Positions 50,202-57,860 of a DNA stretch of 64,000 nt are shown here, piece after piece. The stretch is from NCBI RefSeq assembly GCF_016734815.1, contig NZ_JAERQF010000003.1, forward strand, positions 1 to 64,000, read 5' to 3'. Source of the stretch: Hymenobacter rubidus. GTDB lineage: Bacteria; Bacteroidota; Bacteroidia; Cytophagales; Hymenobacteraceae. The notes beneath the pieces were generated by a model. That model was not told where the DNA came from. It was given only the letters and a program-made list of their open reading frames with translations, and did no database searches. A program made the translations under genes and the position numbers. Numbering within the stretch: position 1 is the first letter of the stretch; the number at the start of each line of letters is the position of its first letter.

Positions 50202-51092
50202 ATGAATTCGCCCCTCACCGACCTGGTGCGCCGCCTGCGCCACCTCGAAATCCGCATTCGCAAGGCGGTGGAGGCGCAGCTCCAGGGCGATTTTCACTCC
50301 GTGTTCAAAGGCACCGGCCTGGAGGTGGACGACGTGCGCCTGTACCAGTACGGCGACGAGGTGCGCGCCATCGACTGGGCCGTGAGCAGCAAAGGCCACG
50401 GCACCTTCGTGAAAACCTACAAGGAAGAGAAAGAGCAGCAGGTGCTGGTGCTGCTCGACGTGAGCGGCTCGCTGGACGTGGGCGACGGGCAGCGCCGCAA
50501 GCTGGACGTGGCCCGCGACATTGCCGGGCTGCTGGCGCTGGCGGCGGCCCGGCAGGGCTCGGCGCTGGGCTTGTTTGCGTTTTCGGACCAGAAGGAGCTG
50601 TACCTGCCGCCCGTGAAAGGGCCGCGGGCGGCGTATGCCCTCATCAACCGGCTGTTTGGGCTGGTGCCGGCTTCGCGCCGCACGGGGGTGGGGGCGGGCA
50701 TTCGGCAGGCCATGGGCTTGCTGAAGCGCCGCACGCTGGTGGTGCTGGTGTCGGACTTCATCGACGGCCACTACGAGCGGGAGCTGACCATGCTGGCCCA
50801 GCGCCACGACCTGATAGTGGTGCAGGTACTGGCCCCGCGCGAGCGGCAGTTTCCGGCCCTGGGCATTGTGCCGCTGCGCGACGCCGAAACCGGCCAGACG
50901 CGCTGGGTGAACACCGCCAGCCCCGATTTCCGGGCTAGCGTGGAGGCCACCGCCGACCGCCAGGAGGCCGAGCTGCTCAACATCTGCCGCCGCCACCGCA
51001 CCGGCTTTCTGGCCCTGAGCACCGAAGCGGACTTTGTGCCGCAGCTGGTGAATCTGTTTCGGCATCGGCAGCAGTTCGGGCGGCGGGGGTAG
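50202..51092 (+). CDS. DUF58 domain protein (Bat-operon type)
   Basis: 296 residues, with the DUF58/vWA signature VRLYQYGDEVRAIDWAVSSKG, KTYKEEKEQQVLVLLDVSGSLDVG (MIDAS DxSxS) and VVLVSDFIDGHYE. In Bacteroidota such a gene follows a MoxR ATPase and precedes the BatD/DUF4381-like and BatA genes; the latter two are indeed downstream at 52113 and 53224, though separated by an unrelated minus-strand gene. Together they form the inner-membrane aerotolerance/MoxR system thought to assist periplasmic protein maturation. A TAGCTTTG box overlaps its stop. Confidence 0.9.
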   Translation: MNSPLTDLVRRLRHLEIRIRKAVEAQLQGDFHSVFKGTGLEVDDVRLYQYGDEVRAIDWAVSSKGHGTFVKTYKEEKEQQVLVLLDVSGSLDVGDGQRRKLDVARDIAGLLALAAARQGSALGLFAFSDQKELYLPPVKGPRAAYALINRLFGLVPASRRTGVGAGIRQAMGLLKRRTLVVLVSDFIDGHYERELTMLAQRHDLIVVQVLAPRERQFPALGIVPLRDAETGQTRWVNTASPDFRASVEATADRQEAELLNICRRHRTGFLALSTEADFVPQLVNLFRHRQQFGRRG

Positions 51093-51097
51093 CTTTG
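51090..51097 (+). promoter_or_regulatory. -7-like box overlapping the DUF58 stop codon
   Basis: TAGCTTTG starts at the stop codon's T; a 25-codon frame (ATG 51116, MQSQSLNRNL...) follows. Whether anything is transcribed from it is uncertain. Confidence 0.3.
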
Positions 51098-51395
51098 TTT
51101 TTTACCTTCGCTCTTATGCAATCCCAATCCCTCAACCGCAACCTGCAAGCCGCCAACGGCGCCTGTGAGGCGCGGCGGCTGGGCGGGGCCTAGCGCGGTT
51201 ATAGGCAGTGTCAATCTGTCAGTAAATCCTGCCATAACCCCCCTCGACCCTGCCATAACCCCCCTCCGAGGGTGCAAATGAGCTGCTTAAGCATCCATTT
51301 CGCCCCTTGGAGCCCAGCAAGGGACGTGCAAAGGCCCGGCTCCAACCCTCAGCGAGTCGAAACCGGGCCTTTGTTTGGCGGGGCCGGGGCGTTGC
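51093..51395. other. Intergenic region with a direct repeat and terminator
   Basis: Contains CTGCCATAACCCCCCTC twice in tandem (about 51226-51268), a 25-codon putative frame (51116-51193) and a terminator (51329-51373). No convincing gene. Confidence 0.5.
51329..51373. terminator. Bidirectional terminator
   Basis: CAAAGGCCCGG / CCGGGCCTTTG arms with a 23-base loop, downstream of the minus-strand gene 51396-51875. Confidence 0.75.
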
Positions 51396-51875
51396 CTAGC
51401 CTTTCAGGGGCTTCGGAGGCCGGCCACCGCCGTTGCCGGGGAAGCGCTGGCTCAGGTCGTCGTAGGCGGCCTGGGCGCCGGGCTGCTTGTTTTTGGCCAG
51501 AAACTTAATGTTGTTGTAGAGCACCAGCGCAGCGGCGTAGGCGTCGGAGCCGGCCAGCATCATCGTGGAGCTGGCGTCGAGGGCCAGCCCGTCGAGCAGC
51601 TGCTGAATGGGGGCTAGGCCGGCGAGGGCCGCCGAGTCGCTGGCAAACTCCTCCAGGTCGAGGAAGGCGGGCACGAAGCTGGGGTTGCTCAGGGCGTAGC
51701 CGTAGGCCTTCTGCACGAAGTCGACGGTTTTGGCGCCCATTTTCAGCATGGCCGACCGCTCTTCGGGCGTAAGGGCTTGCAGGTAGGGCCGCAGCTCGGC
51801 GGCGCCCTGCTGGAAGAAGCCCAGCGCCTTTTTCAGCGTGGCGTCGGGGATGGGGGTAGAAAACAGGTTCTGCAT
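51396..51875 (-). CDS. Conserved helical protein of unknown function (159 aa)
   Basis: All-helical, soluble, with no signal. MQNLFSTPIPDATLKKALGFFQQGAAELRPYLQALTPEERSAML and the repeated Ala-rich helices (DSAALAGLAPIQQLLDGLALD) suggest a small helical bundle; ends with a Gly/Pro-rich tail (GNGGGRPPKPLKG). Not recognised beyond 'hypothetical' in related genomes. It interrupts the DUF58-to-BatA gene order on the opposite strand. Confidence 0.7.
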   Translation of the reverse strand: MQNLFSTPIPDATLKKALGFFQQGAAELRPYLQALTPEERSAMLKMGAKTVDFVQKAYGYALSNPSFVPAFLDLEEFASDSAALAGLAPIQQLLDGLALDASSTMMLAGSDAYAAALVLYNNIKFLAKNKQPGAQAAYDDLSQRFPGNGGGRPPKPLKG

Positions 51876-51970
51876 AAAAAAGTAGAAGAAGGGGGAATGA
51901 AAGCCGGCAACGTTGCCGGAAGTATGGGCAAGGTAAGGGGCGGGTTGCTAGGAACCTAGCACGGCTTGGA

Positions 51971-52058
51971 GTAGGGGCGGGGCCTGCCCCCGCCCGGACG
52001 CTGGTGTCGGTGCAATGATTCCGTTCAACGGCCGGGCGGGGGCAGGCCCCGCCCCTAC
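51971..52058. repeat. GC-rich palindrome (GTAGGGGCGGGGCCTGCCCC type)
   Basis: 26-base perfect arms GTAGGGGCGGGGCCTGCCCC+CGCCCG, 36-base centre. Upstream of the BatD/DUF4381-like gene. Confidence 0.88.
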
Positions 52059-52087
52059 GGCACACGTCCCCAACCCAGTCCTGTGGC

Positions 52088-52095
52088 TACATTTG
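52088..52095 (+). promoter_or_regulatory. -7 box of the DUF4381-like gene
   Basis: TACATTTG lies 17 bases before the ATG at 52113 and inside the frame that extends to 52083, which argues that the ATG at 52113 is the real start. Confidence 0.5.
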
Positions 52096-52112
52096 GCCTT
52101 GTTTTGCCCGCT

Positions 52113-53039
52113 ATGCTGTCCGTTTGCTTACTTCTGCGTTGGGGTTGCCTGCTGCCGGTGCTGCTGCTGCTGCCGGGGTTGCTGGCGGCCCAGCCCGCGC
52201 CGCTGCCCGCGCCGCAGGGCCGTTTCCTGAAGCCCACGGTGCTGGTGGGCGAGCCGCTGGACTACGAGCTGCGCTACGCCCACGCCCCCGACCTGGAAGT
52301 GGTGTTTCCGGATTCGCTGGCCCGGTTTGCGCCGTTTGAGTACGCGGGCAAAACCTTCTATCCGACCCGCACGCGCAACGGCGTGAGCCTCGACCGCGCC
52401 ATCTATCACCTGCGCACTTTCCGGCTCGATTCGGTGCAAACCCTGGCGCTGCCCGTGGCCGTGCTGCAAGGCCCCGACACGCTGAGCATCCTGCCCCTGC
52501 CCAGCCGCGTGCGCCTGCGCCGCACGGCTAGGCCCCTGCCCGCCGGGGCAACCGCGCCGCCCAGGCTGCGCCAAAACCTGGCCCTGGTGCCCGTAGAGCC
52601 GGTATTCAACTATCCGTATTGGCTGGCCGGCACGCTGGCGGTGCTGCTGCTGCTGGCGGGGGGCGCGGCTTTGTTCCATCGGCGGCTCACGCGGCGCTAC
52701 CAGGCCTACAAGCTGCGCAAAAACCACGGCTACTTCCTGGCCCAGTTTGCCCGCCACGTCGAGCGCTTCGAGCTGTCGCGCTCCGCCACCAACGTGGAGC
52801 GGGCCGTGGTGCTCTGGAAAAACTACCTCGCTCGCCTGGAAAACAGCGACCTGAATTCCTTTACGACCCGCGAGCTGGTGGCGTATTTCGAGAACGATAA
52901 CGACGTGCGCAAAGCCCTTAACGCCACCGACAAAGTGATTTACGGCAACCTGCAAACCGAAGAAGCCGCCGAAGTCGACCGGGCCTTTCAGCGCCTGCGG
53001 GGCTTTGCCGAGCGCCGATACGCTTCCATCATTCAGTGA
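52113..53039 (+). CDS. BatD/DUF4381-like membrane protein of the Bat locus
   Basis: 308 residues. Signal peptide (MLSVCLLLRWGCLLPVLLLLPGLLAAQPAP), an Ig-like periplasmic part with GEPLDYELRYAHAPDLEVVFPDS, one membrane helix (about 165-185: YWLAGTLAVLLLLAGGAAL) and a cytosolic helical tail RRYQAYKLRKNHGYFLAQFARHVERFELSRSATNVERAVVLWKNYLARLEN that matches the DUF4381-type proteins of MoxR/Bat operons. Upstream of batA and downstream of a DUF58 gene, which supports the assignment. Confidence 0.8.
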   Translation: MLSVCLLLRWGCLLPVLLLLPGLLAAQPAPLPAPQGRFLKPTVLVGEPLDYELRYAHAPDLEVVFPDSLARFAPFEYAGKTFYPTRTRNGVSLDRAIYHLRTFRLDSVQTLALPVAVLQGPDTLSILPLPSRVRLRRTARPLPAGATAPPRLRQNLALVPVEPVFNYPYWLAGTLAVLLLLAGGAALFHRRLTRRYQAYKLRKNHGYFLAQFARHVERFELSRSATNVERAVVLWKNYLARLENSDLNSFTTRELVAYFENDNDVRKALNATDKVIYGNLQTEEAAEVDRAFQRLRGFAERRYASIIQ

Positions 53040-53047
53040 GCCATGAG

Positions 53048-53160
53048 CAAAAGGAACGTCATGCTGAGCGTAGCCGAAGCATCTCGCTCGCTTCGTCCTC
53101 ACGATTGAATTACTTCGGCACGCGAGATGCTTCGGCTGCGCTCAGCATGACGTTCTTTTG
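53048..53160. repeat. Palindromic repeat, family A (copy 8)
   Basis: AAAAGGAACGTCATGCTGAG arm and inverted right arm; located between the DUF4381-like gene and batA, and followed directly by a heptamer tandem repeat. Confidence 0.93.
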
Positions 53161-53216
53161 CTCATTGCTCATTGCTCATTGCTCATTGCTCATTGCTCAT
53201 TGCTCCCTGCTCATTG
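53160..53216 (+). repeat. GCTCATT heptamer tandem repeat before batA
   Basis: About seven copies of GCTCATT (one GCTCCCT) end 8 bases before the TTG start of batA. Confidence 0.93.
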
Positions 53217-53223
53217 AATCAAG

Positions 53224-54246
53224 TTGAACGACTTTTTCACCCTTTTGCGCTACACCACGCTGGCCGGCTACCAGTGGCAGCACCCGCGCCTGCTGCTGCT
53301 GCTGGCGGCCGTGCCGCTGCTGTTTTTTCTGCGGCGGCTGCTGGCCCGGCGGCGGGCGCGGGTGGAGGTGGCCTTTGCGCCGGGCCCGGCGCAGCGCAAT
53401 TGGACGGCGGTGCTGCGCTTCCTGCCCGATGTGGTGCTGGGCCTGGGTTTGAGCTTCATCGTGGTGGCCCTGGCCCGGCCCCAGCGCACCGATGAACGGG
53501 TGGAGCAGTCGGGCCGGGGCATCGACATAGTGCTGGCGCTCGACGTATCGGGCTCGATGGAGATTGAAGACCTGCGCCCCAACCGCCTCGCCGCGGCCCG
53601 GCGCCTGGCCGCCGACTTCCTCGGCAGTCGCGTGGGCGACCGGCTGGCGCTGGTGGCGTTTGCCGGCGATGCCTACTCGCTGGCCCCCCTCACTACCGAC
53701 TACGACCTGCTGCGCGAGGACCTGGCCGGCCTGCGCGTGGGCATGATACCGAATGACGGCACGGCCATTGGCACGGCGCTGGGCGTGGCCACCAACCGCT
53801 TGCGCGAGTCCACGGCCCGCTCGCGGATAGTCATTTTGCTTTCAGACGGCGAAAACAATGCCGGCAGCCTCGACCCGCAGCTGGCCGCCCAGCTGGCACA
53901 CGCGTTTGGCATTCGCATCTACACCATCGGGCTGGGCAAAGACGGCTTTGTGCCCTACGGCCACGACGACGAAGGCCACCCGCGCTACGTGGAAACCCGC
54001 CTCGACGAAACCACCATGCGCCAGCTGGCCGCCGCCGCCGACGGCCAGTTTTTCCGGGCCACCGACGCCGGGGCGCTGCGCGAGGTCTTCACCCAAATCA
54101 ATCGCCTCGAAAAGTCCGAAATCAAGCAATTGCGCTTCCGCAACACCAAAGATTTTTACCCGCCCTACCTCTGGCTCGGCATCGGCTTCTGGCTGCTGTG
54201 GCTGCTGCTGAAAGGCACTTTCTTGAGCAACCCGCTGGAGGACTGA
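53224..54246 (+). CDS. batA: BatA-type vWA domain membrane protein
   Basis: 340 residues. Two N-terminal helices (about 18-38 and 60-80), a von Willebrand A domain with complete MIDAS DVSGSMEIED (about 104-113), LVAFAGDAYSLAPLTTDY and LLSDGENNAG, and a C-terminal helix (PYLWLGIGFWLLWLLL). BatA proteins act with BatD/MoxR in aerotolerance. The first possible start is TTG (53224-53226), since an in-frame TGA lies at 53215; the heptamer tract stands directly upstream, where a ribosome site would normally be. Followed by a family A repeat rather than by batB. Confidence 0.9.
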   Translation: MNDFFTLLRYTTLAGYQWQHPRLLLLLAAVPLLFFLRRLLARRRARVEVAFAPGPAQRNWTAVLRFLPDVVLGLGLSFIVVALARPQRTDERVEQSGRGIDIVLALDVSGSMEIEDLRPNRLAAARRLAADFLGSRVGDRLALVAFAGDAYSLAPLTTDYDLLREDLAGLRVGMIPNDGTAIGTALGVATNRLRESTARSRIVILLSDGENNAGSLDPQLAAQLAHAFGIRIYTIGLGKDGFVPYGHDDEGHPRYVETRLDETTMRQLAAAADGQFFRATDAGALREVFTQINRLEKSEIKQLRFRNTKDFYPPYLWLGIGFWLLWLLLKGTFLSNPLED

Positions 54247-54515
54247 TGAACAATGAGCAATGAACAATGAGCAATGAACAAAAGGAACGTCATGCCGAGC
54301 GCAGCCGAGGCATCTCGCGTGTGGTAGTAAATAAATCGGTGAACGAAGCGAGCGAGATGCTTCGACTGCGCTCAGCATGACGTTCCTCTTGCCCATTGCC
54401 CATCGCCCATCGCCCATTGCTCATTGCCCATTGTTCATTGCCCATTGTTCATTGCCCATTGTTCATTGCCCATTGCCCATTGCCCATCGCCCATTGCCCA
54501 TTGCTCATTGTTAAT
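54247..54515. repeat. Compound repeat: heptamer tracts flanking a family A palindrome
   Basis: Left tract AACAATG/AGCAATG units, a family A palindrome (54283-54393), then about 17 units of GCCCATT/GTTCATT/GCTCATT up to 8 bases before the yggS ATG. Confidence 0.93.
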
Positions 54516-54522
54516 TGAAAGC

Positions 54523-55188
54523 ATGTCCATCGCCGATAACATTCACCGCATCAACGCCGAACTGGCGGGCACGGCCGCCCGCCTGTGCGTCGTCACCAAA
54601 ACCCACCCCGTGGAGAAACTGGAAGAAGCCTACGCGGCCGGCGCCCGTTGCTTCGGCGAAAACCGGCCCCAGGAAATGGCCGCCAAGCAGCCCCAGCTGC
54701 CGCCCGATGTGGAGTGGCACCTCATTGGCCAGCTCCAGACCAACAAGGTGAAGCTGCTGGCGCCCTTCGTGCACACCATCCAAAGCATCGACAGCGGGAA
54801 GCTGCTGCGCGAAATCAACAAGCACGCCGCCGCCAACAGCCGGGTTATCAACGGGCTGCTGCAATTTCACATTGCCCAGGAAGAAACCAAGTCCGGCCTC
54901 TCGCTGCCCGAAGCGGAGGAAATGCTGGCTTCGGAAGAATACCGCCAGATGCAAAACGTGCGCCTCACCGGCGTGATGGGCGTGGCCACCTTCACGCACG
55001 ATGAAGCCCAGCTTCGCCGGGAATTCCAGCAGCTGCGCAGCTACTTCGAGCACCTGAAAGCCACGTATTTTGCCGACGACGACGCCTTCCGCGACATTTC
55101 GATGGGCATGAGCGGCGACTACCCGCTGGCCGTGGCCGAAGGCAGCACGCTGGTGCGCGTGGGCAGCGCCATTTTCGGCAGCCGGTGA
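54523..55188 (+). CDS. YggS/PLPBP family pyridoxal-phosphate homeostasis protein
   Basis: 221 residues, alanine-racemase-like TIM barrel binding PLP without transaminase activity and needed for vitamin B6 and amino acid balance. PLP lysine in LCVVTKTHP (about residue 25), GENRPQEMAAKQP, WHLIGQLQTNKVK, QFHIAQEETKSGL, LTGVMGVATF, and the phosphate loop ISMGMSGDYPLAVAEGSTLVRVGSAIFG. The real start is the ATG at 54523; reading earlier codons gives an artefactual repeat peptide (AHCSLLIES). Confidence 0.95.
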   Translation: MSIADNIHRINAELAGTAARLCVVTKTHPVEKLEEAYAAGARCFGENRPQEMAAKQPQLPPDVEWHLIGQLQTNKVKLLAPFVHTIQSIDSGKLLREINKHAAANSRVINGLLQFHIAQEETKSGLSLPEAEEMLASEEYRQMQNVRLTGVMGVATFTHDEAQLRREFQQLRSYFEHLKATYFADDDAFRDISMGMSGDYPLAVAEGSTLVRVGSAIFGSR

Positions 55189-55196
55189 CGCTGCGC

Positions 55197-55313
55197 TTAA
55201 TGAATAATGAGGAATGAGGAATGAAGAATTGGGAATGCAATAAAACCCCTACCTTTCTTTCATGCATGGAAGCACGGATAACTCATCATTCTTCATTCCT
55301 CATCCTTCATTGA
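55197..55313. repeat. AATGAGG/AATGAAG heptamer inverted repeat
   Basis: Left units AATGAGG AATGAAG AATTGGG and right units CATTCTT CATTCCT CATCCTT flank a TACCTTTC box (55250). The right tract overlaps the first codons of the acyltransferase frame. Confidence 0.85.
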
Positions 55314-56455
55314 ATACCCCCCCACCGGCCATTGTGGCCAACCAGCACATCTACGACGACTATTTTCGGGAGGAATTCACCCAGACGCTGGACGAAAACA
55401 TCCTGCAGCTGCTCGACCGCGTGTGGTTCCGGTCCAAGCTGGTGGGTTTTGAGAACTTTCCGCAGCGCAACAACCCCAACCGGCCGCTGATTTTTGCCAG
55501 CAACCATTCGGGCATGGCCTTCCCCTGGGATGCTATTGTGGCCCTGTCGCACCTGTGGCGCTACCTGCCCAAGCACGCCAGCCTGAGCGACTTGCCGCGC
55601 CCATTGTCGGCCCCGCTGCTCTCCCAAACGGCCCTGATGAACCCGTACTTGGTAAAGGAATTCTGGAAAAAAGCGGGCTGCGTGGATGCCACCACGCTGA
55701 ATTTCGAAACCATGATGTACTACCAGGACCACAACCTGATGCTCTACCCCGAAGGCGTGCCGGGCATCGGCAAGGGCTTCAACCGGAAGTACCAGTTTCA
55801 GCGCCTGGCCACCAGCATGGTGCGCTTGGCCCTGCAGCACGGCACCGACATCGTGCCCTTTTACACCATCAACGCCGAATACCTGAATCCCTACGCCTAC
55901 AGCTGGGATTTCATCAACCGCTTCACCAAGAAAATCGGGATTCCGTTTCTGCCGCTCACGCTGCTATTGCTGCTGGTCATTGTGCAGCCGTGGGCCTTCT
56001 ACCTGGCGCTGCCGGCCAAGCTCACGTTCGTGATGGGCACCCGCATCCGCCCGTCGGACCTTACCGACAAAACCACCGACCAGCTCACCCGCGAAGAATA
56101 CCTGGCCCTGAGCGAGCAAATCCGCCAGAAAATGCAGGCCGAAATGGATGTTGCCGTGAAAAACTACGGCCAGCATCCCTACCGCTGGGCCGAGCTGTGG
56201 CAGCGCATGAAGGAAAACCGGCGCTTCTTCCCGTTTTTCCTGCCCTTCGCCTGGCCGGCCCTCTTCACCGAGTTCGAGCGCCTGTACGTGAAGGAAGGGC
56301 GCCGCGATTTTCACATGCAGCTCGACCGCCCCGGTGCCTGGCTACGTATGCTGTGGCGCAACCCCATTACCCTGGCTTATTTCATCCCCGTACTTGGCTG
56401 GATTCCCTTGGCCATCAAAGGGTATAAAGGCAATAAGCTGGGGCAGAAACCGTAG
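55262..56455 (+). CDS. Lysophospholipid acyltransferase (LPLAT) family protein
   Basis: 397 residues as annotated. The acyltransferase motif is FASNHSGMAFPWD (His82, Asp90; a Hx7D rather than the common Hx4D, but like the NHSG-type DGAT/LPLAT branch) and block III is MLYPEGVPGIGKGF. A membrane segment lies at about 233-250 and another at 378-395. Likely acylates glycerol-phosphate or an alcohol at the membrane. Residues 9-17 (SFFIPHPSL) derive from a heptamer repeat, so the true start may be later (TTG at 55310). Confidence 0.85.
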   Translation: MHGSTDNSSFFIPHPSLNTPPPAIVANQHIYDDYFREEFTQTLDENILQLLDRVWFRSKLVGFENFPQRNNPNRPLIFASNHSGMAFPWDAIVALSHLWRYLPKHASLSDLPRPLSAPLLSQTALMNPYLVKEFWKKAGCVDATTLNFETMMYYQDHNLMLYPEGVPGIGKGFNRKYQFQRLATSMVRLALQHGTDIVPFYTINAEYLNPYAYSWDFINRFTKKIGIPFLPLTLLLLLVIVQPWAFYLALPAKLTFVMGTRIRPSDLTDKTTDQLTREEYLALSEQIRQKMQAEMDVAVKNYGQHPYRWAELWQRMKENRRFFPFFLPFAWPALFTEFERLYVKEGRRDFHMQLDRPGAWLRMLWRNPITLAYFIPVLGWIPLAIKGYKGNKLGQKP

Positions 56456-56473
56456 TTTGTTGCTCCGTAAATC

Positions 56474-56582
56474 GTCTGTCATCCTGAGCAGAGCGAAGGA
56501 CCTTGTCAGGTTTGAATAGCTTGCCGTAATTCTATTCTGCGCTGGCGTGATAAGGTCCTTCGCTCTGCTCAGGATGACAGAC
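56474..56582. repeat. Palindromic repeat, family B (copy 5)
   Basis: GTCTGTCATCCTGAGCAGAG + CGAAGGACCTTGTC inverted on the right; GCAGAG is mirrored by CTCTGC. Read-through gives the false peptide IRSFALLRMT before the hydrolase. Confidence 0.93.
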
Positions 56583-56618
56583 TTTTCACACCCTTCCGCC
56601 CTCCCCAAATCCCACCCA

Positions 56619-57587
56619 ATGCCCTCGTTTCAGCACCTGCTGCTCAAGCAGTTTCTCACGGCGGCGGCCGCGCCGTTGGCTAGCCGCAAGCCCAGCGTGG
56701 GCGCCATGCGGCTGGCCATGGAAGCCGGTTCCCTGTTCCAGTTTATGCCCTGGCGCGTGAATTTGGAAAGCTTTCAGCTCGATAACCGCCTCGAAGCGGA
56801 GTGGCTGCGGCCCCGCACGGCGCATCCCACGCGGGTGCTGCTCTACCTGCACGGGGGCGGCTACGTGCTGGGCTCGCTCAATACGCACCGCAGCCTGGTG
56901 GGCAGCTTGGCCCAGCGTTGCGGCCTCAATGTCCTCACCATCAACTATCGCAAGGCGCCCGACCATCCATTTCCGGCCGCGCTGGACGATGCCCGGCGGG
57001 CTTACCGCTGGCTATTGCGCCAGGGCCACCAGCCGCACGACATCGTGGTGGGCGGCGACTCGGCCGGGGGCGGCCTGGCACTGGCGCTACTGCTGGCCCT
57101 GCGCGATGCCGGCGAGCCGCTGCCCGCCGCCGGCATCGGCCTCTCGCCCTGGACTGACCTCAACCTGCCCATCACCGCCCTGCGCCGCGTGGCCCGCGAA
57201 GAAGGTCTCCTGCTCGAAGCCCTGCAAATGCGCACCTGGGGCCCGCTGTACGCCCATAAAACGCCCCTCACGCACCCGCTGCTCTCGCCCGCGCAGGCCG
57301 ATTTGCACGGCCTGCCGCCGCTGCTCATCCAGGTTTCGACGGCCGAGGTGCTGTATGGTGACGTGGTAAAATTTGTCAGAAAAGCCCGCGCCGCCGGCGT
57401 GCCTTTAGTATTGCAACCATTTGAGGGACTGGTGCATTGGTGGCATTTGTTCTGGCGCATTGTGCCCGAGGCCCGGCAGGCGCTGGACCAGGTGGCGGGC
57501 TTTCTGGATAAGCTGTGGGCCGGGCAATATCAGACCAAAACCGCACGGGTCCGGGCGCCGCGTGTGCTCTCACGGCGCGCCGCTTAG
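56619..57587 (+). CDS. Alpha/beta hydrolase, HSL family
   Basis: 322 residues from MPSFQHLLLKQFLTAAAAPL. Oxyanion-hole HGGG (78-81), nucleophile Ser148 in GDSAGGG, acid in VSTAEVLYGD and the catalytic His in FEGLVHWWHLF form the hormone-sensitive-lipase layout. Likely esterase on short acyl esters; natural substrate unknown. Start is the ATG at 56619; the longer upstream frame is repeat-derived. Basic C-terminus. Confidence 0.92.
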   Translation: MPSFQHLLLKQFLTAAAAPLASRKPSVGAMRLAMEAGSLFQFMPWRVNLESFQLDNRLEAEWLRPRTAHPTRVLLYLHGGGYVLGSLNTHRSLVGSLAQRCGLNVLTINYRKAPDHPFPAALDDARRAYRWLLRQGHQPHDIVVGGDSAGGGLALALLLALRDAGEPLPAAGIGLSPWTDLNLPITALRRVAREEGLLLEALQMRTWGPLYAHKTPLTHPLLSPAQADLHGLPPLLIQVSTAEVLYGDVVKFVRKARAAGVPLVLQPFEGLVHWWHLFWRIVPEARQALDQVAGFLDKLWAGQYQTKTARVRAPRVLSRRAA

Positions 57588-57860
57588 CGATTCGCTGTTA
57601 TCGGTTATCATACGTGAGGCATGAGAACTATTGATTGGCCAGTGGAATTTTGTCTCCGGTCTGAAACAGAAAATTTTACTCGCATTGAAGTGATTTTGAG
57701 CCACTTTTCGAAAAATACTGCGTACACCGTTCCACTATATTGCGGAGTATTCGTAGGTTTGCACCAGAAATAGTCGGCTTGCATACTACTTTGTGCCTGC
57801 AACGCATTTGTTTCCAGTTGCTTCCCTTTTTCATTTTTCACCTCAACATGTTTCCTCATC
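57588..57860. other. Intergenic region without a gene
   Basis: AT-richer 273-base spacer before the phasin-like gene. A TACTACTTTG stretch near 57784 with TTG about 20 bases before may be its promoter. The minus-strand frame here (84 codons) has no coding character. Confidence 0.5.

Noticed and set aside
53160..54515. CRISPR-like appearance of regularly spaced repeats
   Set aside because: Units of 7 bp without unique spacers and without cas genes; these are tandem heptamers.
54424..54522. N-terminal extension of YggS (AHCSLLIES-type peptide)
   Set aside because: Encoded wholly by the heptamer tract; homologues start at the ATG at 54523.
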